Source: Streptomyces mobaraensis (GTDB lineage: Bacteria > Actinomycetota > Actinomycetes > Streptomycetales > Streptomycetaceae). Taken from it: a stretch of DNA of 64,000 bases. Each line of letters starts with the position of its first letter. Position 1 is the first letter of the stretch. The translations under genes were made by a program, and so were the position numbers. The stretch is taken from the NCBI RefSeq assembly GCF_020099395.1, contig NZ_CP083590.1, positions 3,100,001-3,164,000 of the forward strand, read 5' to 3'. Positions 54,688 through 63,931 of this stretch are shown piece by piece. The notes under the pieces were generated by a model. That model was not told the DNA's origin and did not search any database. It saw only the letters and a list, made by a program, of their open reading frames with translations.

Positions 54688-55971
54688 CTAGCGCGCCACG
54701 CCGTCCGTGGAGTCGGCCTCGCGCTGGATCTCGTCGAGGATGCCGGCCACGTCGGCGCCCTTCTGGACGACGCCGCCGATCTTCTCCTTGATGGTCTTGC
54801 TGACCTTGGCCCAGGAGGTCTTGTCGGCGGGGTAGAACTCGGCCTGCGGCAGCGGGTCCAGGAACGGCCGCAGCTTCTTCGACCGCTTCGAGTCGTCCTT
54901 GCGCATCTGCCGGGAGGCGGACGTGGTCACGGGCAGCAGGTCGTACTTGCCGGTGAAGTCGAGCACGGTCTGGGTGCCGTAGAGGAAGTCCAGGAAGAGG
55001 CCGGTCTCCTTGCGGGGGGCGGTCTTGAAGGCCATGACCCAGTCGGCGACACCCATCGTCGACTTCGCCTTGCCGTCGATACCGGGGAGCGGGATCATCT
55101 CGTACTTGATGTCGGCCGCCTCCGCCTGCTGCATCAGGCTGGGGTGGCCGTGGAGCATGCCGACCTGGCCCTTGCAGAAGGCGTCGAAAAGATCCTGGCG
55201 GTTGGTACGGGCGGGGTTGCCGGGGCCGGTGAGCTCCTTGCCGACGAGCTCGTCCCGCAGCCACTCGAACGTCCGGACGTTGGCCTGCGAGCGGATGGTG
55301 TAGCTGCCGTTCTTGTCGGTGTAGCCACCGCCGCCGCCCAGCATCCACAGCATGGTCTCGGCGGGCGCCTCCTCGGGACCCAGCGGCAGCCCGAACGGGA
55401 TCTTCACCCCGGCGGCCTTCAGCTTCGTGGCGGCGGTCTGGACCTCGGCCCAGCTCTCGGGGTGCTTGATGATGCCGGCCTTGCGGAACAGCGTCTCGTT
55501 GCAGAACAGCAGTCGGGTGGAGGAGACGAACGGCAGGCCGTACTGCGTCCGGTGCACCTCGCCCGCGCGGGAGATCGAGGCGATGAAGTCGGCCTGGGTC
55601 GATATGGAGAGCAGCTGGTCGGCGCTGTAGAGCTTGCCGGCCGCGGCGAAGTCGGCGTACGCGCCGATCTGCGCGATGTCCGGGGCGTTGCCCGCGGCGA
55701 CCATGTCGGCGACCTTCTTGTCGACCTCGGTCCAGCTGTAGACCTCGACGTCGACCTTGACGCCCTTGTGGTCGCCCATGAAGGTCCGGGCGACCGAGTC
55801 CCAGTACTTCTTCGAGCTGTTCTCCGGCTTGCCGTCGCCGTACTCGGCGGCGACCAGCTTCAGCGTCTTGCCGCCGCCGGGGCCACCGCTCCCGCACGCC
55901 GAGAGTGCGGGCACCATCGCCGCCGTCGCGGCACCCGCCGCCGAGAGACTCAAGAACCGCCGCCGCTGCAC
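54688..55971 (-). CDS. extracellular sugar-binding lipoprotein (ABC transporter)
   Basis: A 427-residue family 1 solute-binding protein. N terminus RRRFLSLSAAGAATAAMVPA with RR and a lipobox LSAC near residue 25. The mature part has DIAQIGAYADFAAAGKLYS, GLPFVSSTRLLFCNETLFRK, and MGVADWVMAFKTAPRKETGL. It binds an oligosaccharide for uptake, but no permease genes adjoin; permeases and the shared ATPase must lie elsewhere. GTG start. Divergent from the SIS gene, across 285 bases with no gene but short CGTGCC direct repeats. Confidence 0.9.
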   Translation of the reverse strand: MQRRRFLSLSAAGAATAAMVPALSACGSGGPGGGKTLKLVAAEYGDGKPENSSKKYWDSVARTFMGDHKGVKVDVEVYSWTEVDKKVADMVAAGNAPDIAQIGAYADFAAAGKLYSADQLLSISTQADFIASISRAGEVHRTQYGLPFVSSTRLLFCNETLFRKAGIIKHPESWAEVQTAATKLKAAGVKIPFGLPLGPEEAPAETMLWMLGGGGGYTDKNGSYTIRSQANVRTFEWLRDELVGKELTGPGNPARTNRQDLFDAFCKGQVGMLHGHPSLMQQAEAADIKYEMIPLPGIDGKAKSTMGVADWVMAFKTAPRKETGLFLDFLYGTQTVLDFTGKYDLLPVTTSASRQMRKDDSKRSKKLRPFLDPLPQAEFYPADKTSWAKVSKTIKEKIGGVVQKGADVAGILDEIQREADSTDGVAR

Positions 55972-56256
55972 TTGCTTTCCGCCCTTGTGATTGTGACCCG
56001 TGTGACCGTGCCGTGCCCGTGCCGTGCCCGTGCGCGCGCCCCCGGCCGTGATGCGGACGACCTGCCCGGTGGGGACCGCGGGAGCCGCGGGCTCCGCATG
56101 TTCTCCCGCGCCACCTTAAAGGCTCTTCGAACAGGGGCTCGCTCCGGCCTCGCCCTTCCCCCTCCCGGTGGCGGGCTGCTATCCACGGTGGGGCACGGAC
56201 GGATCACTGATGGATCACTCGTGGATCGCTCACGCAGACCGCAAGGAGCCCAGGTC

Positions 56257-57168
56257 ATGGCCGTACCACCCCCTGAGTCCCCCTCCCGCACCGCCGCCGA
56301 ACTCGCCACCCAGCCCGCCTGCTGGCGCCGGGCCGCCGACGCCGCCCCGGTCACGGACGGACTGCCCAGAACCGGCGAGCGCGTCGCTATCACCGGCTGC
56401 GGCACGTCCTGGTTCATGGCACAGGCGTACGCGTCCCTGCGCGAGGCGGCGGGCGAGGGCGAGACGGACGCGTTCGCCGCGTCCGAGTTCCCCACGGCGC
56501 GCCGCTACGACCGGGTGGTGGCGATCACCCGCTCCGGCACCACGACGGAGGTCCTGGACCTGCTGGCCGCCCTCCGCGGCACCGCGCCACTGCTGGCGCT
56601 CACCGCCGACCCCGCCACTCCGGTGCGGGACGCGGCCGACGCGCTGGCGGTACTGGACTGGGCGGACGAGGAGTCCGTCGTCCAGACGCGGTTCGCGACG
56701 ACGGCCCTGGCGCTGCTGCGTTCCGCCCTCCCGGGCGGGACGGAGGCGGTGCTGCGGGCCGCCGACGAGGCGGCCGGGGCCGTCGGGGAGCCGCTGCCGG
56801 ACGCGCTGCTCTCCGCGTCGCAGTGGACGTTCCTCGGGCGCGGCTGGGCTTATGGGGTGGCCCAGGAGGCGGCCTTGAAGATGCGCGAGGCGGCGGGGGC
56901 GTGGACGGAGGCGTATCCGGCGATGGAGTACCGGCATGGGCCGGTGGCCATCGCGGGGCCGGGGCGGGTGACGTGGGCCTTCGGCCCTGTTCCTGAGGGG
57001 CTGGAGGGGGCGGTCGGCGCGGCCGGCGGAACGTTCGTCCATACGCCGAGCGACCCGCTGGCCGAGCTTGTCCGGGCCCAGCGGGTGGCGGTCGCCGTCG
57101 CGGAGGCGCGGGGCCTGGACCCGGACCGGCCGCGGGGGCTGACGCGGAGCGTGGTGCTCGGCGCTTGA
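56257..57168 (+). CDS. SIS-domain sugar isomerase/deaminase-like protein
   Basis: A 303-residue protein with two SIS domains as in the isomerase half of GlmS: VAITGCGTSWFMAQAYASLR, VVAITRSGTTTEVLDLLAAL, then FLGRGWAYGVAQEAALKMRE and YPAMEYRHGPVAIA (the conserved EFRHGP-like motif). It probably acts on an amino-sugar phosphate or fructosamine. ATG at 56257 with AAGGAG upstream. It precedes nagK-nagA but is separated from them by two repeat copies. Confidence 0.88.
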   Translation: MAVPPPESPSRTAAELATQPACWRRAADAAPVTDGLPRTGERVAITGCGTSWFMAQAYASLREAAGEGETDAFAASEFPTARRYDRVVAITRSGTTTEVLDLLAALRGTAPLLALTADPATPVRDAADALAVLDWADEESVVQTRFATTALALLRSALPGGTEAVLRAADEAAGAVGEPLPDALLSASQWTFLGRGWAYGVAQEAALKMREAAGAWTEAYPAMEYRHGPVAIAGPGRVTWAFGPVPEGLEGAVGAAGGTFVHTPSDPLAELVRAQRVAVAVAEARGLDPDRPRGLTRSVVLGA

Positions 57169-57169
57169 G

Positions 57170-57300
57170 GGTGCCCCGGTCCCTCCCCCAGAGGGGGCAC
57201 CCCCATTCACCGTTTCTTGCGGGGGCTCCGCCCCCGCGCCCCGGAAACCGCGCTCCGCGCGGTTGTCCTCAAACTCCCCCAGAGGGGGTACCCCCAACGG
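57170..57300 (-). repeat. dispersed repeat, copy G with two inserted palindromes
   Basis: Minus-oriented copy. The 22-nt palindrome is present at 57184-57205 and again at 57275-57296, where it replaces GCCGG between CCTCAAAC and ACGGGCT. The hairpins GGGGGCTCCGCCCCC and CCGCGCTCCGCGCGG are intact. It faces copy H head to head. Confidence 0.75.
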
Positions 57301-57311
57301 GCTGATTTTCA

Positions 57312-57404
57312 GCCCGTCCGGCGTTTGAGGACGAGCGGCGGAGCCGCGAAAGGGGGGTCTGGGGCGCAGCCCCAGGAATCGGCGAAAGGGCGGGACCGGG
57401 GCAC
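57312..57404 (+). repeat. dispersed two-hairpin repeat, copy H
   Basis: Plus-oriented copy: GCCCGTCCGGCGTTTGAGGA, GCGGCGGAGCCGC, TGGGGCGCAGCCCCA, GGGACCGGGGCAC. It lies between the SIS gene and the nagK promoter. Confidence 0.78.
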
Positions 57405-57447
57405 AGCCCGCCGCAGGCGCACCCACGCACCCACCCACCCCCCGGAC

Positions 57448-57463
57448 AGTGGACTAGACCTTT
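57448..57463. promoter_or_regulatory. DasR operator (dre) before nagK
   Basis: AGTGGACTAGACCTTT agrees with about 13 of 16 positions of the dre consensus and has a perfect GACTAGACC core. It lies 27 bases before the nagK start, where DasR binding is established in Streptomyces nagKA. Release by GlcN-6-phosphate would induce the operon. Confidence 0.82.
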
Positions 57464-57489
57464 CCACCCCCACGCGCGAAACTGTCCCG

Positions 57490-58467
57490 GTGAAACATGT
57501 CATCGCCCTCGACGTGGGCGGCACCGGGATAAAAGCCGCCCTCATGGGCGCGGACACCACCCTCGTCCACGAAACCCTCCGCCCCACGGACCGCGAACAA
57601 GGCCCCGACGCCGTAGTCGCCCGCATCCTCGACCTCGCCGAGGAACTCCGCGACCGCGCCGAGAAGGAGTTCGGCGAACCCCCGGCAGCCGCAGGCATAG
57701 CCGTACCGGGCGTGGTGGACGCGAGCACCGGCACAGCCGTCTACGCCGCCAACCTGGGCTGGCGCGACCTCCCCCTCCGCGACCTCCTGAGCCGCCGCCT
57801 GGGCGGCACCCCCGTGGCCCTGGGCCACGACGTCAGGACGGGCGGCCTGGCCGAAGGCCGCCTGGGCGCCGGCCAGGGAGCGGACCGCTTCCTCTTCGTC
57901 GCCCTCGGCACCGGCATCGCGGGAGCGATCGGCATCGAAGGCCGCGTCGAGGAGGGCGCGAACGGCTCGGCCGGCGAGATCGGCCACATCGCCGTACGCC
58001 GCGGCCCGGACGCCCCGGAGTGCGGCTGCGGCGGCCGCGGCTGCCTGGAGACGCTCGCGTCGGCCGCCGCCGTCGGCCGCGCCTGGGCCGCGGCGAGCGG
58101 CGACCCGGCGGCCGACGCCGCCGCCTGCGCCCGCGCCGTCGAGGCCGGTGACGCCCGCGCGCGCCGCGTCTGGCAGGAGGCGGTGGACGCGCTCGCCGAC
58201 GGCCTCGTCGTCGGGCTGACGCTGCTCGACCCCCGTACGCTGATCGTCGGCGGCGGGCTGGCCGAATCGGGCGAAACGCTGTTCGGCCCGCTGCGCGCCG
58301 CCGTCGCGGAGCGCCTCACGTTCCAGAAACTCCCCCTCATCGTCCCGGCGGCCCTCGGGGCCACCGCCGGCTGCCTGGGCGCGGGTCTGCTCGCCCGGGA
58401 CCTGCTGGCCGCCCGGGCGTCCACGCCAGCCACAGCAGCCACGGAATCCACGGAGGTATCCGCCTGA
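57490..58467 (+). CDS. nagK: ROK-family N-acetylglucosamine kinase
   Basis: A 325-residue ROK kinase. Phosphate-binding IALDVGGTGIKAAL at the N terminus, GIAVPGVVDASTG, the catalytic-aspartate region VALGHDVRTGGLAEG, ALGTGIAGAIG, and the zinc motif HIAVRRGPDAPECGCGGRG followed by CLE. GTG at 57490 just after the DasR site. It phosphorylates GlcNAc to GlcNAc-6-phosphate, as read from the adjacent nagA (one-base overlap). Confidence 0.9.
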   Translation: MKHVIALDVGGTGIKAALMGADTTLVHETLRPTDREQGPDAVVARILDLAEELRDRAEKEFGEPPAAAGIAVPGVVDASTGTAVYAANLGWRDLPLRDLLSRRLGGTPVALGHDVRTGGLAEGRLGAGQGADRFLFVALGTGIAGAIGIEGRVEEGANGSAGEIGHIAVRRGPDAPECGCGGRGCLETLASAAAVGRAWAAASGDPAADAAACARAVEAGDARARRVWQEAVDALADGLVVGLTLLDPRTLIVGGGLAESGETLFGPLRAAVAERLTFQKLPLIVPAALGATAGCLGAGLLARDLLAARASTPATAATESTEVSA

Positions 58468-59621
58468 TGGTCGAACGAACGGTTCTCGACGGCGCCCGTG
58501 TCGTGCTGCCGACCGGGGTGGTGGAGCACGGCCGCGTCACCGTGGAGGGCACCCGCGTCGTCGCGGATGCCGCCGAGGAGACGCCGACCTGGGACCTGAC
58601 CGGCCACTGGATCGTCCCCGGCTTCGTGGACATGCACGTCCACGGCGGCGGCGGGGCCTCTTTCTCGTCCGGCGACCCGGAGGAGGCCCTGACGGCGGTC
58701 CGCGCGCACCGCGCGCACGGCACGACGACGATGGTCGCCTCCACCGTCACCGGCGACCTGGACGACCTCGCCCGGCAGGCGGCGGTCCTCGCGGAGCTCA
58801 CCCAGCAGGGCGATCTGGCCGGGGTCCACTTCGAGGGCCCGTTCATCTCCCCGCACCGCTGCGGCGCCCACCAGCCGGAGCTGCTGCGCGACCCGGACCC
58901 GGCCGACGTCCGCAAGCTGATCGACGCGGCGCACGGCACGGCCCGGATGATGACGCTCGCCCCCGAGCTCCCCGGCGGCCTCGAATCCGTCCGCATGCTC
59001 GCCGACCTGGGCGTCATCGCCGCCGTGGGCCACACGGACTCCACCTACGAGGCGACGCTGGACGCCGTCGACGCGGGCGCGACCGTCGCCACCCACCTCT
59101 TCAACGCCATGCCCTCGCTGCTGCACCGCGCGCCCGGGCCGATCGCGGCGCTGCTGGAGGACGAGCGGGTCACCGTCGAGCTGATCAACGACGGGACGCA
59201 CCTGCACCCGGCCGTCCTGGAGTTGGCGTTCGCCCGCGCGGGCGCCGGCCGGGTCGCGTTCGTGACGGACGCGATGGGCGCGGCGGGCATGAGCGACGGC
59301 ATGTACGCGCTGGGCCCGATGCGGGTGGAGGTCAAGGACGCGGTCGCGCGCATCGCGGACGGCCCCACGGCCGGTTCGATCGCCGGCTCGACCCTCACCC
59401 TGGACACGGCGTTCCGCCGCGCGGTGACCGTCGACCGGCTGCCGGTCGAGGACGCGGTCGCCGCCCTGTCCGCCAACCCGGCCCGGCTGCTGGGCGTCGC
59501 CGACCGCGTCGGCTCGCTGGAACCGGGCAAGGACGCCGACCTGGTCGTCCTCGACGGCGCGTTCGAACTCGTCGGCGTGATGCGCAAGGGCGAATGGCTG
59601 GTCCGCCCCGAAGTGCGCTAA
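58467..59621 (+). CDS. nagA: N-acetylglucosamine-6-phosphate deacetylase
   Basis: A 384-residue amidohydrolase. Metal-binding VDMHVHGGGGASFSSG, HFEGPFISPHRCGAHQ, AVGHTDSTYEATLDAVDAGA, ATHLFNAMPSLLHRAPG, and the catalytic VTDAMGAAGMSDG. The ATG shares a base with the nagK stop. It removes acetate from GlcNAc-6-phosphate, the product of both nagK and murQ, feeding glucosamine-6-phosphate, which is also the DasR inducer. Confidence 0.95.
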   Translation: MVERTVLDGARVVLPTGVVEHGRVTVEGTRVVADAAEETPTWDLTGHWIVPGFVDMHVHGGGGASFSSGDPEEALTAVRAHRAHGTTTMVASTVTGDLDDLARQAAVLAELTQQGDLAGVHFEGPFISPHRCGAHQPELLRDPDPADVRKLIDAAHGTARMMTLAPELPGGLESVRMLADLGVIAAVGHTDSTYEATLDAVDAGATVATHLFNAMPSLLHRAPGPIAALLEDERVTVELINDGTHLHPAVLELAFARAGAGRVAFVTDAMGAAGMSDGMYALGPMRVEVKDAVARIADGPTAGSIAGSTLTLDTAFRRAVTVDRLPVEDAVAALSANPARLLGVADRVGSLEPGKDADLVVLDGAFELVGVMRKGEWLVRPEVR

Positions 59622-59745
59622 TTCGTCCTCGGATTGGGGAACGGCGGCAGGTCCGGGGACTGGGCCTGCCGCCGCTGTTTTGGCATGATCGCTCCCGCAA
59701 TCGTGTCCCCCTGGGTCCCCGTGGACCGGTCCGAGAGAGGCGCCG

Positions 59746-60678
59746 ATGATCCTCACGGTCACGCTCAACGCCGCGCTCGACCTCACCTATCGGGTCCCCC
59801 GGCTGCGTCCCCACACCTCGCACCGCGTCGCGGAGGCGGTCGAACGGCCGGGCGGCAAGGGCCTGAACGTCTCCCGGGTGCTGGCCCGGCTGGGCCACGA
59901 CACCACCGTCACGGGCTTCGCGGGCGGCCCGACGGGCGAAACGCTCCGCGCACTCCTGGCCACAACGGCCGCCGACACGGCAGGCCGCCTGACCGACGCC
60001 CTCGTCCCGATCGCCGGCTCCACCCGCCGCACGGTCGGCGTCGTCGACGCGAGCACCGGCGACACCACCCAGCTCAACGAGACGGGTCCGGCGATCACCG
60101 CGGCGGAATGGGCGGCCTTCACCTCCCGCTACGCCCAACTCCTGGAGGGCGCACGGGCGGTGGCCCTGTGCGGCAGCCTCCCGCCGGGCGTCCCGGTGGG
60201 CGCCTACGCGCAGTTGATCCGCCAGGCGCGCACCCGCGACATCCCCGTCCTCCTGGACACCTCCGGGGAACCCCTGCGACGCGGCGTCGCCGCCCGCCCC
60301 GACGTCGTCAAGCCGAACGCCGCCGAACTCGCCGCCCTCACCGGCTCGACCGACCCCGTCCGCGCGGCCCTCGACGCCCGCCGCCGCGGCGCCCACGCCG
60401 TCGCCGCGTCCCTCGGCACCGAGGGCATGCTCGCCGTCACCCCCGACGGCACCTGGCGCGCCACCCCGCCCGCCCGCCTCAAGGGCAACCCGACGGGCGC
60501 CGGTGACTCCGCCGTCGCCGGCCTGCTGTCGGCGTGGCTGGACGGCCTCCCCTGGCCCGACCGCCTCCGCCGCGCGGTCGCCGTCTCGGCGGCGACGGTC
60601 CGGGCGCCGGTGGCGGGCGAGTTCGACGCGGAGGCGTACGAGGCGGCGCTGCCGCTGGTGAAGGTGGTGGCGGTGTGA
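59746..60678 (+). CDS. PfkB-family 1-phosphofructokinase / tagatose-6-phosphate kinase
   Basis: 310 residues with the LacC/FruK pattern: MILTVTLNAALDLTYRVPRL, PGGKGLNVSRVLARLGHD, VALCGSLPPGVPVGAY, VVKPNAAELAALTG, and the ATP-site GNPTGAGDSAVAGLLSAWL. It phosphorylates a ketohexose phosphate to the bisphosphate. The following aldolase gene would cleave that product, so the two form a short pathway that may start from tagatose-6- or fructose-phosphates. Confidence 0.9.
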   Translation: MILTVTLNAALDLTYRVPRLRPHTSHRVAEAVERPGGKGLNVSRVLARLGHDTTVTGFAGGPTGETLRALLATTAADTAGRLTDALVPIAGSTRRTVGVVDASTGDTTQLNETGPAITAAEWAAFTSRYAQLLEGARAVALCGSLPPGVPVGAYAQLIRQARTRDIPVLLDTSGEPLRRGVAARPDVVKPNAAELAALTGSTDPVRAALDARRRGAHAVAASLGTEGMLAVTPDGTWRATPPARLKGNPTGAGDSAVAGLLSAWLDGLPWPDRLRRAVAVSAATVRAPVAGEFDAEAYEAALPLVKVVAV

Positions 60679-60848
60679 GGGCCCGTCGCGACGGGGTGGC
60701 CGTCCGAGGTGCCGGCGCCCGCGCGACGTTTCCGACGCCCCGGGCGGACCACGCGCCCCCGCCCCCTCGACAGCGCCCCACACACCAGCAGACAGGACGA
60801 CGGGGCGCCACGGCGGCCCGCGCCCGCTCGCGCACGGGAGTTGAGCCG

Positions 60849-61697
60849 ATGCCCCTGGCCCGTACCGCCGACCTCCTCGTCTCCGGAGCGGCCGTCGCCG
60901 CGTTCAACGTCATCACCGTCGAGCACGCGGAGGCCATCGCCGCCGGCGCGGAGGCGGCCGGCCGCCCCGCCGTCCTCCAGATCTCCGAGAACGCCGTGAA
61001 GTTCCACGGCGGCGCCCTGGCCCCGATCGCCGCCGCCACGGCGGCCGTGGCCCGCGCCTCGTCCGCTCCCCTGGCCCTGCACCTCGACCATGTCGAGTCC
61101 GTGGACCTCCTGCACGCCGCGGGCGCGCACGACTTCTCGTCGGTGATGTACGAGGCGTCGGCGCTCCCCTACGCCGAGAATGTCAAGGCGACGGCGGAGG
61201 CGGTGCGTTGGGCGCACGCCCGCGGCCTCTGGCTGGAGGCCGAGCTGGGCCGCGTCGGCGGCAAACCGGGCGACGCCCACACGCCGGGAGTCCGCACGGA
61301 CCCGTCGGAAGCGGCGGCGTTCGTCGCCGACACGGGCGTGGACGCCCTGGCGGTGGCGGTCGGCAGCACCCACGCGATGACGGCCCGCACGGCAACGCTC
61401 GACCACCCCCTGATCGCGGAACTCCGGGCGGCCGTCCCCGTCCCCCTCGTCCTCCACGGCTCCTCAGGCGTCCCGGACGCCGAACTCCGCCGCGCGGTGG
61501 CGGCGGGCATCCGGAAGGTGAACGTCGGCACGGCCCTCAACACCGCCTTCACCGGCGCCGTCCGCGCCTTCCTTGAGGCCCACCCGTCGACGGTCGACCC
61601 CCGCCGCTACCTCGCCCCGGCCCGGGAAGCGATGGCGGCGACGGTGGAGCGGTTCCTGGACTCGCTGCCACGGCCACACCGCGCGGGAACGAGGTGA
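60849..61697 (+). CDS. class II fructose/tagatose-bisphosphate aldolase
   Basis: A 282-residue zinc aldolase of the GatY/FbaA type. AAFNVITVEHAEAIAAGAEA, zinc-site LALHLDHVESVD, VMYEASALPYAENV, GRVGGKPGD, PLVLHGSSGVPDAEL with the second zinc His region, and KVNVGTALN for phosphate binding. ATG at 60849; the frame is open upstream but reads as low-complexity leader. It follows the PfkB gene by 170 bases. Confidence 0.92.
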   Translation: MPLARTADLLVSGAAVAAFNVITVEHAEAIAAGAEAAGRPAVLQISENAVKFHGGALAPIAAATAAVARASSAPLALHLDHVESVDLLHAAGAHDFSSVMYEASALPYAENVKATAEAVRWAHARGLWLEAELGRVGGKPGDAHTPGVRTDPSEAAAFVADTGVDALAVAVGSTHAMTARTATLDHPLIAELRAAVPVPLVLHGSSGVPDAELRRAVAAGIRKVNVGTALNTAFTGAVRAFLEAHPSTVDPRRYLAPAREAMAATVERFLDSLPRPHRAGTR

Positions 61698-61960
61698 CGA
61701 ACGGCCGACACGGCGGCCAGAGCAGTGCTGCCGCCCGAGGGCCGTTCCCCGACAGGCCCGTAACGAGGGCACGACGCCGGTAAGGGGCCAGGAACGTTCT
61801 CGGCGGCGGGGGCGGATGAGCGGCCTTCCGCGACTAGGACCGCGTCGCACAGCGTTCGCCCCCTCCACGACCTCGCGGACCGTTCGTCAGCGGTGCCCGG
61901 CCTTGATGCCGCCCTCATGCCGGGCAGGACGGCGTGGACGCCTGTGGCGCCGCCGACGGC

Positions 61961-62356
61961 CTAGTCGGACGGTGCGAGGGTGCGCAGGACATCGAACTCG
62001 TTGCCCTCGGGGTCGGCCATGACCACCCAGCTCCGGCCCGGGCCCTGGCCCACGTCCACCGTGGTGGCGCCAAGGGCGAGCAGCCTGGCCACCTCGTCGT
62101 CGGTACTGCGGTCGATCGGGCTGACGTCCAGGTGGAGCCGGTTCTTCACGATCTTGCCCTCGGGCACTCGGATGAACACCAGGGTGGGCGGCATCTGGCG
62201 GGCCCGTACCTCCTCGACGGTCGGCTCCCAGGAACCGATCTCGACCTTCCCCTCGATCCGGTCGATCACCTTGAAGCCCAAAACCGCGCACCAGAACGCC
62301 GCGAGCCGCTCAGGATCGCGGCAGTCGACGACCAACTCGGTGAACCTACTGGCCAC
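61961..62356 (-). CDS. VOC-family protein
   Basis: 131 residues of a glyoxalase-like domain: RFTELVVDCRDPERLAAFWC at the start, VLGFKVIDRIEGKVEIG, NRLHLDVSPIDRSTDDEVAR with a conserved His, and SWVVMADPEGNEFDVLRTL at the end. Common in Streptomyces; substrate unknown. The 61698-61960 gap before it shows no gene. Confidence 0.87.
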   Translation of the reverse strand: MASRFTELVVDCRDPERLAAFWCAVLGFKVIDRIEGKVEIGSWEPTVEEVRARQMPPTLVFIRVPEGKIVKNRLHLDVSPIDRSTDDEVARLLALGATTVDVGQGPGRSWVVMADPEGNEFDVLRTLAPSD

Positions 62357-62470
62357 TACTCCCCCAGGCAGTGCGGACGGACGCCCAGTCTAAGAGGCCG
62401 CAGATCGCACCCGCCCGCCGAGACACTGTCCGGGCGCCCGGCCGCCGGCCGTGCGGATGTCCTCCGGGGA

Positions 62471-62930
62471 ATGCCACTGCACCAGTACGGCTACTTCGCG
62501 CTGTTCAGCCGGCATGTCCCGGCAGACGACATGATCTCCCGGATCGGCATCAGGCCCGACGAAGTGAGCGTTCACGGCAGTCGGTTCACCGAGCCGGCGG
62601 TGGTCCCGGTCGACCATTCGTGGAAGGTCGTGTGCCGAGATCCGGGGCTCCGCGTCGACGAGCAGATCGCCCGCCTCCTCGATCGGCTCCGGCCCCACAC
62701 GCACCGCGTCTCCGCCCTCGCCCGCGAGCTGACCGGGACCGGCGGCGGAGCGGTGCTCCAAGTCGTGCGCTACTTCGACGACGACCAGGCCCGGCCGAAT
62801 GCCACCGACGCCCCTGTCTCTTCGGCTGGCACCTGGACCGCAACGTTCTGGACTTCCTGGCCGCCACGGCGCCGAACTCGACGTCGACGAATACGACATG
62901 ACCGTGACGAGTCCATCGGCCAGGCCGGTG
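62471..62930 (+). pseudogene. DUF4279-type protein, frameshifted twice
   Basis: The first 115 or so codons read as a DUF4279 protein (YGYFALFSRHVPADDMISRI, HSWKVVCRDPGLRVDEQIAR, VLQVVRYFDDD). Homology then continues in a second frame (LFGWHLDRNVLDFLAAT, about 62816-62866) and a third (GAELDVDEYDM, about 62868-62900). A small deletion and two frame changes therefore separate the parts. DUF4279 proteins are often found with polymorphic-toxin immunity roles; this copy is probably dead unless the sequence is wrong. Confidence 0.65.
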
Positions 62931-62994
62931 GGTATGGAGCGGCTCGCTGGACGCGCCGGCCCGGCCGCATCCTGCGACCAGGCCCACCGGAAGG

Positions 62995-63273
62995 TTACGA
63001 AGCCCCCCGGTTGATGACGCGCACGATGGTGATGGTCGGCGGGTCGATGCCTTCCCCATCCGAAACGACGTAACGAACGGCCGACATGGCGACCAGGGCC
63101 GTTCGGTCCCACTCGCCTCCCCCCATGGGCCGCGGAATGGACAAGCCCCCGTAGGGAGCCGGAGCGATCTCGGCGGAAATGGCGGCACTGACGGTCTTCG
63201 CAAGCTGCTCACCCAGCTTGATCAGGTCGGCACGCGCCTCCGGGGTGTACGCGACGCGGTACGCGTAGCTCAC
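62995..63273 (-). CDS. RelE/ParE-superfamily toxin-like protein
   Basis: 92 residues from GTG at 63273: YAYRVAYTPEARADLIKLGE then LAKTVSAAISAEIAPAPYGG, GEWDRTALVAMSAVRYVVSD, and TITIVRVINRGAS. The helix pair followed by a beta sheet ending in TIVRV is the RelE pattern. The start codon overlaps the stop of the upstream small gene, the usual antitoxin-toxin arrangement. Confidence 0.72.
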   Translation of the reverse strand: MSYAYRVAYTPEARADLIKLGEQLAKTVSAAISAEIAPAPYGGLSIPRPMGGGEWDRTALVAMSAVRYVVSDGEGIDPPTITIVRVINRGAS

Positions 63274-63548
63274 CAACCACGCCCTTCTCGCTCCTGGTAC
63301 CACTCCAGCGGGTGCGCTTCCAAGTGCCCCTCCTGAAATCGACGGACCTGCTCGTCGCCGGAAGGGTCGGCGGCCTCGATCGCGATACCGGACCACAGGG
63401 CCAAGACGTGTGCCCGCTCGGTCAAGGTCGCGCTGCCGATGGCCTTGTCGAACTCTCCGCGCATACCTTCCGGAAGGGCACGCCGGATCTCCGCGCTCGT
63501 ACGCAGACGCTCCGGAGGGCCACACGGACGCTCTGCGGGTGCACTCAT
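63270..63548 (-). CDS. DUF6247-like protein, putative antitoxin
   Basis: 92 residues from ATG at 63548: RLRTSAEIRRALPEGMRGEF, DKAIGSATLTERAHVLALW, AIEAADPSGDEQVRRFQEG. This resembles the actinobacterial DUF6247 group, often encoded just before RelE-like genes. An AT-rich promoter patch lies before the ATG. It is co-translated with the toxin-like gene. Confidence 0.72.
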   Translation of the reverse strand: MSAPAERPCGPPERLRTSAEIRRALPEGMRGEFDKAIGSATLTERAHVLALWSGIAIEAADPSGDEQVRRFQEGHLEAHPLEWYQEREGRGW

Positions 63549-63607
63549 ACTCTGTGCTCCTTTCTGCCGCATCAATGCCGCAGCACAGCGATCGTACGGC
63601 ACCCGGA

Positions 63608-63931
63608 TCAGCCACTGTGTCCCAGATCACCCACGCCGTACCCGCCCACCGCGGCGCCGGTCAGACCGCCAGCCGCCAGGCCACGGCCCTGGCGCGCCTG
63701 CGGTTGAGACGGCGCAGCCCCGACGCGATCACGGCGGCGGCCGAGCGGTCCGCGCGGGCGGGGGTCGCGGCGCGGCTCCGCGACGACCGCCACCGGACGT
63801 TCCGGCATCAGCAGCGCCGCGTAGTCCGTGAAGCGGCGGGCGCCGCAGTCGCGGCAGCGTTCCTCGCCTCCGCCCCGCTCCCAGCCGGCGCGGTGCCCGC
63901 AGTGGTGGATCAAGCGCCCTACGGCTCGCAT
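63608..63931 (-). CDS. DUF6255-like protein
   Basis: 107 residues: HHCGHRAGWERGGGEERCRD then CGARRFTDYAALLMPE, a His/Cys cluster that may bind zinc. This is the pattern of small proteins linked to natural product clusters (DUF6255). The second half is Arg/Gly/Ala-rich and variable. The ATG overlaps the stop of the next gene (TGATG). Confidence 0.65.
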   Translation of the reverse strand: MRAVGRLIHHCGHRAGWERGGGEERCRDCGARRFTDYAALLMPERPVAVVAEPRRDPRPRGPLGRRRDRVGAAPSQPQARQGRGLAAGGLTGAAVGGYGVGDLGHSG

